Assembly: GCF_936943645.1 (NCBI RefSeq)
Contig: NZ_CAKZJO010000084.1
Location: 79,963-143,962, forward strand
Source of the DNA: an uncultured Bradyrhizobium sp.
Lineage (GTDB): Bacteria > Pseudomonadota > Alphaproteobacteria > Rhizobiales > Xanthobacteraceae
DNA: 64,000 nucleotides
Direction: 5' to 3'
Position numbers and translations under genes: made by a program. Positions 1 to 7,899 of the stretch are shown here, piece by piece. The notes under the pieces were generated by a model. The model made no database searches, was not told where the DNA came from, and saw only the letters and a program-made list of their open reading frames with translations. Each line of letters opens with the position of its first letter. Position 1 is the first letter of the stretch.

Positions 1-780
1 GGCGATGTCGGGCTGGTCTATCCCTGGATCGGCTGCGGCAAGTGCGCGACGTGCCTTGCCGGTGACGAGAACATGTGCCTGACGCCGCGCTCGCTCGGCG
101 TCTATTGCGACGGCGGCTATTCCGATCACATGCTGGTGCCGCATCCGCGCTATCTGCTCAACCTGAAAGGGCTCGATCCCGCGACCACCGCGCCCTATGC
201 CTGCTCGGGCGTCACCACCTACAGCGCGCTGAAGAAAGTCGAGCAGCATTTTGATACGCCGATCGTGATGTTCGGCGCCGGCGGGCTCGGCCTGATGGCG
301 CTGTCACTGTTGAGGGCGATGGGCGGCAAGGGCGCGATCATGGTCGACATCGACGCCAGAAAGCGCGAGGCCGCAGAGAAGGCCGGCGCGCTCGCGACCG
401 TCGATCCCAAGGCGCCGGATGCGCTCGAGCAGCTTGCCAAGAAGGCGGGTGGGCCGATCCGCGCCGTGATCGACCTCGTCGGCAATGCCGCGACGACGCA
501 GCTCGGTTTTGACTGCCTCACCAAGGGCGGCAAGCTCGTCATCGTCGGCCTGTTCGGCGGCGGCGCGACCTGGGCCCTGCCGCTGATTCCGATCAAGGCG
601 ATCACGATCCAGGGCAGCTATGTCGGAAACCTGCGCGAGACGCAGGAGCTGCTCGACCTCGTGCGGACCAAAAAGGTACCGCCGATCCCGGTGACGACGG
701 CGCCGCTCGCCAAGGCCAATGACGCGCTGGTGCAATTGCAGCAGGGCGCGGTGGTGGGACGCACGGTGCTGACGCCGTAG
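1..780 (+). CDS. Zinc-dependent alcohol dehydrogenase, 5' truncated
   Basis: The frame is open from the first base, so the gene starts before the window; about 259 C-terminal residues are present. The visible N-terminal part carries the structural zinc Cys cluster of medium-chain dehydrogenases (C-G-K-C-A-T-C followed by C at the M-C-L position). A Rossmann segment follows (FGAGGLGLMAL, then an acidic VDID at the end of beta-2, which favours NAD over NADP). The catalytic-zinc Cys and the GHE motif would lie upstream and cannot be checked. Substrate is unknown. The next gene, an isocitrate/isopropylmalate dehydrogenase homologue on the same strand, is separated by an inverted repeat, so co-transcription is uncertain. 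Confidence 0.85.
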   Translation, partial: GDVGLVYPWIGCGKCATCLAGDENMCLTPRSLGVYCDGGYSDHMLVPHPRYLLNLKGLDPATTAPYACSGVTTYSALKKVEQHFDTPIVMFGAGGLGLMALSLLRAMGGKGAIMVDIDARKREAAEKAGALATVDPKAPDALEQLAKKAGGPIRAVIDLVGNAATTQLGFDCLTKGGKLVIVGLFGGGATWALPLIPIKAITIQGSYVGNLRETQELLDLVRTKKVPPIPVTTAPLAKANDALVQLQQGAVVGRTVLTP

Positions 781-798
781 CAACCACCGTTTGTTTCT

Positions 799-887
799 CG
801 TCATGGCCGGGCTTGACCCGGCCATCCACGCCTTGCCACGGAAACGGCACTAAGACGTGGATGCCCGGGTCAAGCCCGGGCATGACG
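799..887. repeat. Intergenic inverted repeat, family A copy 1
   Basis: Two arms of about 32 bases (799-830 and 855-887) are near-perfect reverse complements. Each arm is itself palindromic around GGGCTTGACCC or GGGTCAAGCCC. The transcript would fold into a long hairpin. A second copy of the same family lies at 52469-52561. Elements like this are common between genes in Bradyrhizobium-type genomes. Confidence 0.8.
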
Positions 888-908
888 GTGGAGAGAGTAG
901 GAAACCCC

Positions 909-1988
909 ATGTCTGCAAACAACGCCTTCCACATTGCCGTGCTCGCCGGTGACGGCATCGGTCCCGAGGTCATGGCGCCAGCGCTCGAGGTGCTGCGCAA
1001 GGTCGGCGACAAATCCGGCCTGAGCTTCCGCTTCACCGAGGCGCCGGCCGGCGCCACCAATTATCTGGCCACCGGCAAGTCGATGCCTGACAGCACCATC
1101 AAGCTCTGCGAGGAGGCCGACGCAATCCTGCTCGGCGCCTGCGGCCTGCCGTCGGTGCGCTATCCTGACAATACCGAGATCGCGCCGCAGATCGAGCTGC
1201 GCTTCATCTTCGAGCTCTATGCCGGCGTGCGTCCGGCGCGTCTCATTCCGGGCGTGCCGAGCCCGATCGTCGGCGCCGACCAGCGCGGCATCGATCTCGT
1301 CGTGATCCGCGAATCGACTGAAGGCCTGTTCGCCTCGATGGGCAAGGGCGTCGTCACGCATGAAGACGCGCGCGAGACCATGGTGATCACGCGCAGGACC
1401 TCCGAGCGCCTGTTCGAGTTCTCGTTTCGCCTCGCCGAACGGCGCAAGGCGCGCGGCAAGCCGGGCGCCTTGACCTGCGTCGACAAGGCGAACGTGTTCA
1501 AGGCCTTCGCGTTCTTCCGCGGCATCTTCGACGAGATCGAGAAGAAGCACCCTGGCGTGAAGACCGACCGGCTCTATGTCGATGCCTGCTCGGCGATGCT
1601 GGTGAAGCGTCCCTGGGATTTCGACGTGATGGTGATGGAGAACATGTTCGGCGATATCGTCTCCGACATCACCGCGAGCCTGATCGGCGGCCTCGGCATG
1701 GCGCCGTCGGCCGACATCGGCGACAAATATGCGGTGTTCCAGCCGTGTCACGGCACAGCGCCTGACATCATGGGACAGGGCAAGGCCAATCCCACCGGCA
1801 TGATCCTGTCGGCGGCGATGATGCTGGACTGGCTCGCCGAGAAGCATGGCGTGGAGAGTGCGGCGGAAGCCGGCGAACAGATCGAGCGTGCGATCGATCA
1901 GGTCTATGCCGGCGGCATCAAGCCGACGGAGTTCGGCGGCAGCAATGGCACGGCGGATATCACCAAGGCGGTGCTGGGAGCGCTGTAG
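909..1988 (+). CDS. Isocitrate/isopropylmalate dehydrogenase family protein
   Basis: A 359-residue beta-decarboxylating dehydrogenase that oxidises a 2-hydroxy acid with NAD(P) and releases CO2. It shows the N-terminal IAVLAGDGIGPEV, the substrate loop IRESTEGLF, DKANVFK, the metal-binding NMFGDIVSDI, and the nucleotide-binding region CHGTAPDIMGQGKANPTG. The loop differs from classical LeuB, so tartrate/malate-type or other 3-substituted malate substrates are possible. I chose the ATG at 909 because the conserved fold begins about 10 residues later; an upstream extension would be read through the inverted repeat. It ends just before a bidirectional terminator. Confidence 0.85.
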   Translation: MSANNAFHIAVLAGDGIGPEVMAPALEVLRKVGDKSGLSFRFTEAPAGATNYLATGKSMPDSTIKLCEEADAILLGACGLPSVRYPDNTEIAPQIELRFIFELYAGVRPARLIPGVPSPIVGADQRGIDLVVIRESTEGLFASMGKGVVTHEDARETMVITRRTSERLFEFSFRLAERRKARGKPGALTCVDKANVFKAFAFFRGIFDEIEKKHPGVKTDRLYVDACSAMLVKRPWDFDVMVMENMFGDIVSDITASLIGGLGMAPSADIGDKYAVFQPCHGTAPDIMGQGKANPTGMILSAAMMLDWLAEKHGVESAAEAGEQIERAIDQVYAGGIKPTEFGGSNGTADITKAVLGAL

Positions 1989-2006
1989 TCGACGCGCGCA
2001 CGTGAA

Positions 2007-2031
2007 AAAGGGGCCCCCTCGGGACCCCTTT
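2007..2031. terminator. Bidirectional terminator between convergent genes
   Basis: Stem AAAGGGG (2007-2013) pairs with CCCCTTT (2025-2031), with further GC pairing inside. It sits exactly between the stops of the dehydrogenase (1988) and the small secreted protein (2037). A and T runs at the two stem ends give both strands a short U tract. Confidence 0.75.
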
Positions 2032-2036
2032 GTCGT

Positions 2037-2321
2037 TTACCAGCGACGCCAGTGGTGATGGCGATGGCCCCAGCCCCAGGGACGCGGGCCATAGAAGCGG
2101 CGCGGGCCGTAATAGCCGTAGGCACGGTAATAGTTCGGTCGCCACCAGCAGCGGCCCCAGGCATTGCAAACCATGCGCACCTGATCGACATTTGCGGCCG
2201 GCCCGCTTGCGACGCGGTCGGCCTGCGGAATGCCATTCGGCATCGCGGCGAGCGCCTGCCCTGAGGCGAGCGCCGCGCCGCCCAAGGCAGCCAGACCAAG
2301 AACAGCAAATCTGAGTTTCAT
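2037..2321 (-). CDS. Small secreted His/Tyr/Arg/Trp-rich protein
   Basis: A 94-residue protein with a clear signal peptide (MKLRFAVLGLAALGGAALASGQALA) and likely cleavage after AQALA-like residues near 25. The mature part contains a single VCNAWGRCWWRPN motif and then a tail rich in Tyr, Gly, Arg, Pro, His and Trp. This pattern resembles small rhizobial periplasmic proteins with a CRPN-like motif followed by low-complexity basic and aromatic repeats, whose function is not known. The His-rich end could bind metal, but that is inference only. It is monocistronic and convergent with the dehydrogenase. Confidence 0.7.
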   Translation of the reverse strand: MKLRFAVLGLAALGGAALASGQALAAMPNGIPQADRVASGPAANVDQVRMVCNAWGRCWWRPNYYRAYGYYGPRRFYGPRPWGWGHRHHHWRRW

Positions 2322-2420
2322 CGCAATCTCCCTCGTTGGTGGCGGAAGAACTTGCGAGGGATCAGTTGGTTGCTATCGCGGTACGAGTGGTTGAGGAATT
2401 TAATCTTCCTGAACGTTGGT

Positions 2421-3236
2421 TCACTTGCCCTGGAACTTGGGCTTGCGCTTCTCCATGAAGGCTTGGCGGCCCTCGCGGAAGTCCGCGCTGTCCATGCATG
2501 CGGCGCCGATCGCCTTGATCGCGTCCATGTCACGTCGGCTCTCGTCTTTCAACACCTGAGCGATGGTGATCTTGGCGGCCTTGATCGCGAGCGGTGCGTT
2601 CTGGGAGATCGTCTCGGCGATCGTCATGGTCTCGCCCCAGAGCTCGTCGACAGGGAACACGCGCTCGACGAGGCCGATGCGCAGCGCCTCGGCGGAATCG
2701 ATCCGCATGCCCGTGTACATCAGCAGCCGCGCCCAGGACGGGCCGACCAGCGACACCAGGTGCTTCAAGCCGTCATAGCCATAGGCGATGCCAAGCCTGG
2801 CCGCGGGAATGCCGAACTGGCTGCCGTGTGCGGCGAGGCGGATGTCGGCGAGCATCGCGACCTGCATGCCGCCGCCGAGACAGAAGCCCTCGATGCAGGC
2901 GATGGTCGGCTTGGGATAGTCGGCGAGCAGCGCGCGCTGGGCGGCGCTGCGCCTGGCGTATTCCTCGGACGCGGCCGCGTTGTGCCGCGTCTTCTCGAAC
3001 TGGCTGATGTCGGCCCCCGATACGAACGCCTTGCCGCCTGCACCGCGCAGGATCACGACGCGTACCGTCTCGTCGTCGCGCAAGGCCGTCAGCGCCTCGC
3101 CAAATCCTTCCCACATCTCCAGCGACATCGCGTTGCGCTTGGCGGGATTGTTGAACGTGATCACGCCGACGCCATCGGTGACGTGCTTGAGGATCTTGCC
3201 GTCGGCGTAGGATGTTTCACCGGAGATGTCTGGCAT
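2421..3236 (-). CDS. Crotonase-fold (enoyl-CoA hydratase/isomerase family) protein, atypical active site
   Basis: A 271-residue crotonase-superfamily protein. It has the CoA-binding and oxyanion-hole elements (GKAFVSGADISQF and IEGFCLGGGMQVAM) and the C-terminal FREGRQAFMEKRKPKF typical of hydratases. Aligned by eye with rat mitochondrial hydratase, the two catalytic glutamates are missing. The Glu after GGG is Gln (GGGMQ), and the Glu in the QPE position is Ala (IPAARLG). It is therefore unlikely to be a canonical hydratase and may act on an unusual acyl-CoA. It stands alone; the neighbours give no pathway clue. Confidence 0.8.
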   Translation of the reverse strand: MPDISGETSYADGKILKHVTDGVGVITFNNPAKRNAMSLEMWEGFGEALTALRDDETVRVVILRGAGGKAFVSGADISQFEKTRHNAAASEEYARRSAAQRALLADYPKPTIACIEGFCLGGGMQVAMLADIRLAAHGSQFGIPAARLGIAYGYDGLKHLVSLVGPSWARLLMYTGMRIDSAEALRIGLVERVFPVDELWGETMTIAETISQNAPLAIKAAKITIAQVLKDESRRDMDAIKAIGAACMDSADFREGRQAFMEKRKPKFQGK

Positions 3237-3366
3237 CGCGCGCTCGCTTGTCGTGGGGCGAGCGCAATGTGCGGCGCTAGTGCTTTCGGGGTCAACCGGG
3301 GCAGGGTGGGCGAGTCTGCATCGGCCTGTACCGGGATTGCATGGACGCCGGCTCGCGTGCGCAAAG

Positions 3367-3391
3367 AAAAAGGGGCGGTCGAACCGCCCCG
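3367..3391 (-). terminator. Rho-independent terminator for the LysR/XRE operon
   Basis: On the minus strand a perfect 8-bp stem (3372-3379 with 3383-3390, GC-rich, 3-base loop) is followed by a run of five T (3371-3367). It lies about 110 bases downstream of the XRE gene stop at 3502 and upstream of the crotonase start, so it separates the two units. Confidence 0.8.
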
Positions 3392-3501
3392 GAAGGCCGC
3401 GCGCAAGTGCACCCGGCCAGAATATGCTCGTTCAATCCGGCCGCGTCCCCGTGACGCGGCGGATTGAAGATCGGCCGTGAAGACCGGACCGTCGACCGAT
3501 C

Positions 3502-3906
3502 TCAGCTTTCGTTCGCCGCGATCGATTCCATCAGCGAGACGAGCTGGCGCTGAACCGTCTGGTCCTTGATCTTGCTGTAGGCGCGCAGCAGGCGGAGGCT
3601 GAAGGCCGAATCGAGGAAGAGCAGGCTCTCGACTTCGCGCGCCTTGTTGTCGCCGTCGTAGAAGAAGGTCACGGGCACATCGAGCGCGGAGGCGATCTGC
3701 TGCAGGCGAGCCGCGCCCACGCGATTGACGCCCTTCTCGTATTTCTGGACCTGCTGGAAGCTGACGCCGAGCTTCTCGCCGAGCTCGGCCTGCGAGATCT
3801 TCATCTCGACGCGCCGCAGACGAATCCGCTTGCCGAGCTCGATGTCCGGCTTGCCGGCACTACGCTGCTTCATTCTTTTCGCCGCTGCTTTCATCTCTGT
3901 TTTCAC
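3502..3906 (-). CDS. XRE-family helix-turn-helix regulator
   Basis: A 134-residue cytoplasmic DNA-binding protein. Residues about 23-82 form a Cro/CI-type HTH (IRLRRVEMKISQAELGEKLG, then VSFQQVQKYEKGVNRV). The rest is a short helical tail (SLLFLDSAFSLRLLRAYSKIKDQ) seen in rhizobial regulators of this size class. The start is a GTG at 3906 sharing the four bases GTGA with the stop of the upstream LysR gene, so translation is probably coupled; an ATG four codons in (3894) is an alternative. Its target is unknown. Confidence 0.8.
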   Translation of the reverse strand: MKTEMKAAAKRMKQRSAGKPDIELGKRIRLRRVEMKISQAELGEKLGVSFQQVQKYEKGVNRVGAARLQQIASALDVPVTFFYDGDNKAREVESLLFLDSAFSLRLLRAYSKIKDQTVQRQLVSLMESIAANES

Positions 3907-4952
3907 CTTTGTTCTTCGGTTGAAAATCCCCCGAAGAGCTGGGTCAGGGGTTCGCCCATATAGGAGTCCTTGAATTCATGCGGGTGCACGAACTCTTCCT
4001 TAAACCACGGGAAACGAGCCGGATTGAAAGCGTCGATTAGCCAGTCAATCATGTGCCGCACGCGCGGAATACGGCCGCTACCGGGATGGTAGGACAACCA
4101 GATATCCAGCGGCCGGTTCAGCTCGACCTCCAGTGGAATTAGTTTTCCGCCAAGCGCAATGGCGTAGCTCGGGAAGACGCCGATGCCGGCGCCGTTCGCG
4201 ACCGCCCAATAGTTGGCGCTCGAGACGTTGGTCTTCATGACCAGAAGGTCACGTTCCGAAACGCCCGGGAAGAAGCTCTCGAAGGATTCCTTGGCGGCGA
4301 GCTGGTCGGCGAATTGCAGCACCAGGCGATGCTTGATCAATTCCGCCGCCGACCGCGGCGCGCCATGCTTTTCGATGTATTTCTCGGAGGCCCAGAACAT
4401 CAGGTGCATGCGGCCGAGCCGCACCAGCTTGATGTCGAGCGCCGAAGGACGGGACAGATGAATGGCGACGTCAGCCTCGTGGCGCGAAACGTCGGCCGAA
4501 CGCATCGCGCAATGCAGGTCGACCAGGATCTTCGGATAGGCCTGCTGGAATTCGACCAGGCGCGGGGCGAGCCAGAACGTGCCGAGGCCCTCGGTGACGG
4601 CGACCCGGACCTCGCCGGACAGCGCGTTGGCCATCGAATCGCTGGCGCGCAGCACGTCGAAGGTGGCGGCCTCCATGCGTTCGACGGCAGAGACCACCAG
4701 CGCACCTTCGTCGGTCAGATGGGTGCCGTGGACGTCGCGGGTGAACAGGGTGGTGCCGGTCTGGCGCTCGAAATCGTCGATCCGCCGGCGCACGGCGTTG
4801 ATCGACAGCGACAGGCGCTCGGCCGCCGACCGGAAACTTCCGCATCGGACGACTTCGAGGAATATGCGGGCCGCATCCCAATCCGAGAGGCCGCTGAGAT
4901 TTGTCTTTGGGCGTTCCGCCAGAAGAACGCCCCTTTCCGCCAAGGAGTGCAT
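3903..4952 (-). CDS. LysR-family transcriptional regulator
   Basis: A 349-residue regulator with an N-terminal winged helix at about residues 25-85 (WDAARIFLEVVRCGSFRSAA, RRRIDDFERQTGTTLFTR) and a LysR effector domain after residue 110. It has a roughly 20-residue N-terminal extension ahead of the HTH and an unusual acidic and aromatic tail (FPWFKEEFVHPHEF). Its 3' end overlaps the XRE regulator by four bases. A 484-base gap separates it from the divergent small gene at 5437, the likely place for its own operator. No effector can be deduced. Confidence 0.85.
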   Translation of the reverse strand: MHSLAERGVLLAERPKTNLSGLSDWDAARIFLEVVRCGSFRSAAERLSLSINAVRRRIDDFERQTGTTLFTRDVHGTHLTDEGALVVSAVERMEAATFDVLRASDSMANALSGEVRVAVTEGLGTFWLAPRLVEFQQAYPKILVDLHCAMRSADVSRHEADVAIHLSRPSALDIKLVRLGRMHLMFWASEKYIEKHGAPRSAAELIKHRLVLQFADQLAAKESFESFFPGVSERDLLVMKTNVSSANYWAVANGAGIGVFPSYAIALGGKLIPLEVELNRPLDIWLSYHPGSGRIPRVRHMIDWLIDAFNPARFPWFKEEFVHPHEFKDSYMGEPLTQLFGGFSTEEQR

Positions 4953-5436
4953 ACAAGTCCCTTCGGGCGGCTAAACTGGCAGAATCTGACGCAAACCACA
5001 ACCACGGCGGGTTGGGGGATGATGAGTTTTGAACCGTCATCCTTACTATCTGGTGGGTGGTATTGGGATGCTGTCATGGGCTGGGAATCGGGCGGATTTT
5101 TCGTCCGTATGAGGGGTGTGGCGTGAGTTCCGTTGCGAGCCGTGAAATGGCTGCGGGATTGCAGGCGCTGTCCGCAACAATCGCCTTCGCGCGCAACCCG
5201 GCGCCGTGTCTTCCAACGGATCAATCATCGCGCGCCGGGCGTTTCCTCGTTGATCGCTTCGACGGCCTGCACTGGCGCGGGGCGTCGATGGCCGCGGGAA
5301 CCGCGGTTCCACAGCAGAAACACGCTGAAATCAGGTTCGAAGGCACCGCAGCCTCATGCTATCCTTGCGGCTCCATGGGGGCCGAAGGGGTCGTTGCAAT
5401 CACATCTCGCAGGCCGAATTAACGGAAAGAACGCCG
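4953..5436. other. 484-base gap, divergent promoter region
   Basis: This lies between the divergent LysR regulator and the small gene at 5437. Open frames here lack ribosome binding sites and ordinary codon use for this genome, so I call none of them. I could not identify a convincing T-N11-A LysR box or promoter by eye. Confidence 0.5.
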
Positions 5437-5703
5437 GTGTCGCATTCAGACGAACAGTTGCAGTCGGTGCTGGAAACGCTCGAGGAGTGCCGCAGGGTTC
5501 TCACCGCGTGCAACAGCCGTGAGTCGGCCGAGCTGCTGTCCATTGTCATCCTGGACGTCAGGATGAAGCTCAAGGGAATTGACAGTGCCGATCTCAAGGC
5601 GCTGTGCGACGAAATGCTGCGGAGCGCCGCGAGCGAGCCGCCATCTCCTTCCAAGCAGACGCAGGACCAGCCCCGGCGTCCGCTGCTCCGCGTGGTGAAG
5701 TAG
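5437..5703 (+). CDS. Small hypothetical helical protein
   Basis: An 88-residue protein of unknown function. It starts at a GTG (VSHSDEQLQ) preceded by GGAAAG at a good distance; the frame stays open upstream, but that part does not look coding. Residues 5-60 read as amphipathic helices (LETLEECRRVLTACN, ELLSIVILDVRMKLKGI), and the C-terminal 25 residues are Pro/Ser/Arg-rich and probably disordered. It has no signal peptide or membrane segment. It is divergent from the LysR gene, so it is a possible target of that regulator. Confidence 0.55.
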   Translation: MSHSDEQLQSVLETLEECRRVLTACNSRESAELLSIVILDVRMKLKGIDSADLKALCDEMLRSAASEPPSPSKQTQDQPRRPLLRVVK

Positions 5704-5909
5704 CCGCGCCGCCGAATCTCGCTTTTTGGCGAGATTTGTGCGCGTCCCGATGCCGCACCTGTGATCGCAGACGGCATCGGGAGGAGCCCTGGTTTTGTGC
5801 GCCTCTGTTGCGCATTCCCCGGCATCGGCTACACCAGAGCCGGTTCGGCTCCGGGCCGGGCGCATTTCCCGCGCGCCGTACCGGCACCTGAGATGGCTCA
5901 GACGGCATC

Positions 5910-6641
5910 ATGCAAAATGTTTCGATCCCGGCGGCGCTGATTGCCGGCCTCGTCAGCTTCCTCTCGCCTTGCGTCCTGCCGCTGGTCCCGCCCTATCTGA
6001 TCTACCTCACGGGCGCCACGATCGAGCATGTCGAGAGCGACGAGCCGGCTGCGGCCTCCAAGCGCGCGATCATGATGTCGGCGCTGCTGTTCGTGCTCGG
6101 CTTCTCCACGGTATTCGTCGCGCTCGGCGCCAGTGCCTCGCTGATCGGCGGGCTGATCCGGGCCTGGTCGGCGGAACTGTCGATCCTTGCCGGCATCGTC
6201 ATCATCATCATGGGCCTGCACTTCCTCGGGCTGACGCGCATCGGCCTGTTGATGCGTGAGGGCCGGCTGCCGATCCCGAAGCCCGTCGGCCTCTGGGGGG
6301 CCTATATCATGGGCCTCGCCTTCGCTTTCGGCTGGACCCCCTGCATCGGTCCCATCCTCGCCGCGATCCTCTCGATCGCCGCGGCTGAGGCCACGGTGAT
6401 GAAGGGCGCCGGCCTGCTCGCGGTCTATTCCGCAGGTCTCGGCATTCCCTTCCTGATCGCCGCGCTGATGATCGAGCAGTTCTCCGCGCTGTTCGCGCGC
6501 ATGAAGGGCCACCTCGTCAATGTCGAGCGCGCCATGGGGGTCCTGATGGTGATCACCGGCATCGGCTTTCTCACCGGCGCGGTCTCGAATGTGAGCATCT
6601 GGCTGCTGGAGACCTTCCCGGCGCTGCAAACGATCGGGTAG
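5910..6641 (+). CDS. ccdA: CcdA/DsbD-type membrane thiol-disulfide carrier
   Basis: A 243-residue inner-membrane protein with six predicted helices. It carries the paired redox cysteines of the family, one in FLSPCVLP (Cys21) and one in GWTPCIGP. CcdA passes electrons from cytoplasmic thioredoxin to periplasmic thioredoxin-like proteins used in cytochrome c maturation. Length matches CcdA (about 240) rather than full DsbD. No ccm or thioredoxin gene is adjacent, so delivery specifically to cytochrome c assembly is inferred. The start is the ATG at 5910; the segment before it (5704-5909) shows no gene. Confidence 0.88.
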   Translation: MQNVSIPAALIAGLVSFLSPCVLPLVPPYLIYLTGATIEHVESDEPAAASKRAIMMSALLFVLGFSTVFVALGASASLIGGLIRAWSAELSILAGIVIIIMGLHFLGLTRIGLLMREGRLPIPKPVGLWGAYIMGLAFAFGWTPCIGPILAAILSIAAAEATVMKGAGLLAVYSAGLGIPFLIAALMIEQFSALFARMKGHLVNVERAMGVLMVITGIGFLTGAVSNVSIWLLETFPALQTIG

Positions 6642-6888
6642 CGCATGTGCCACACCGCTTTTGGAGCGGGGCTTGAGAGTCCTGTGACCACCCCGTGCCT
6701 AGTCGAGCCGGAAGATCGCCCTTTCGATTGAAAGAGCTCGTTACAGACCTCTGATAACTCCCGCTCGGCTCCCGAATCGCCTCCGGTACAGCCGAGGACT
6801 CTCATTCTTGCGGCCTGACATGAACCGGGGCACGCGCGTCGCGAACGTCGCGAGCATGCGCCCCGGTTTCGTCTCACCCAACACGCGG

Positions 6889-7806
6889 TCAGTAGTCCCA
6901 GAACACCGGCACCCAGCGGAAGGCGCCGCCGTCTGTCGCGACGCGTCCGACGGACGGGAACGGCAGATGGGTGGCGACCAGCATCTCGCCGGTCTCGGCA
7001 AGCTCCCGCAGCAGGCGGACACGAACGCGCGCAGCCTCCTCCGGGTCGTGCTCGAAGCCGTTGTGCCACGCGGGCTGCTCGAACCCGACCGCAAACACGG
7101 CGTCGCCGGCAAAAGTCAGCGCCTCGCCGCCGGACGCCACGCGAACCACGCTGTGTCCCGGGGTGTGGCCGCCGGTGCGACGAGCGATGACGCCGGGCGC
7201 AATCTCCTGCGTCTCCTCGAATGTCCGCAACTGGCTGCCGTATTCCTGCACGAACCGCTTGGCGGTGGCCCGAAGCGCATCCGGAAAACCTTGCGGCATG
7301 TTGGTATGCGAGAAGTCGGGCGCTTCCCAGAACTTGACCTCGGCAGCCGCCACGTGGACCCGCAGGTCCTTGCGCAACCGCTGTTTCACGCCGTCGACGA
7401 GCAGCCCGCCGATGTGATCCATATGAAGGTGGGTCAGCACGAGGTCGGTCACGGACGACAGATCGATACCGGCGGCCTCCAGCCGCTTGATCAGCTGACC
7501 GGCGCGCGGCAAGTGCAAGTTGGGGTCGGATCCGAGGCCGGCGTCGATCAGGATGGTCTTGCCGCCGCTGCGGACCATGACCGCATTCAGCGCCCAGTCG
7601 AACGCGTCCTGTGGCAGGAACATGTCGTGCAGCCAGGCTGCGCGCTCGGCCGGGGCGGCGTTGTGCGCCAGCATCGTGGTCGGCAGCGGTAGCACGCCGT
7701 CGCTGACCACCAGCACGTCGATGTCGCCGATCTTCAGCGCGTAGCGCGACGGAACGAGCTCTTCGGGGCCCGATGACACGGGATATGCGGTGTTGTGAAG
7801 GTTCAT
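6889..7806 (-). CDS. MBL-fold metallo-hydrolase
   Basis: A 305-residue metallo-beta-lactamase-fold hydrolase. It has the metal motif HLHMDH (His126, His128, Asp130, His131), a third ligand in GGHTPGH, the bridging Asp in FAGD and a final His in ATHLPF. The N-terminal layout, including LPLPTTMLAHNA and FLPQDAFDWALN, is like that of AHL-lactonase or related hydrolases, but the substrate cannot be set from sequence. The ATG at 7806 was chosen because AGGAGA precedes it by about 7 bases; an in-frame upstream ATG has no such site. It lies 94 bases downstream of the flavoprotein gene on the same strand and may be co-transcribed. Confidence 0.85.
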   Translation of the reverse strand: MNLHNTAYPVSSGPEELVPSRYALKIGDIDVLVVSDGVLPLPTTMLAHNAAPAERAAWLHDMFLPQDAFDWALNAVMVRSGGKTILIDAGLGSDPNLHLPRAGQLIKRLEAAGIDLSSVTDLVLTHLHMDHIGGLLVDGVKQRLRKDLRVHVAAAEVKFWEAPDFSHTNMPQGFPDALRATAKRFVQEYGSQLRTFEETQEIAPGVIARRTGGHTPGHSVVRVASGGEALTFAGDAVFAVGFEQPAWHNGFEHDPEEAARVRVRLLRELAETGEMLVATHLPFPSVGRVATDGGAFRWVPVFWDY

Positions 7807-7899
7807 GTCTGTTTCTCCTGTTTCGTGGAAGACTTCTGGCTGGCTCCTAGTCGAGCGGGCCGCGCTGCCAGAAAGCGCGGCCATCATCGATTCGTGCAT

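Noticed and set aside
799..887. Inverted repeats as CRISPR or insertion-sequence ends
   Set aside because: There are only two arms per site, no regular spacers, no target-site duplications and no transposase gene.
2352..3467. 371-codon open frame on the plus strand
   Set aside because: It is antisense to the crotonase gene, whose motifs are clear. The translation is rich in Arg, Asp, His and Leu with no recognisable fold.
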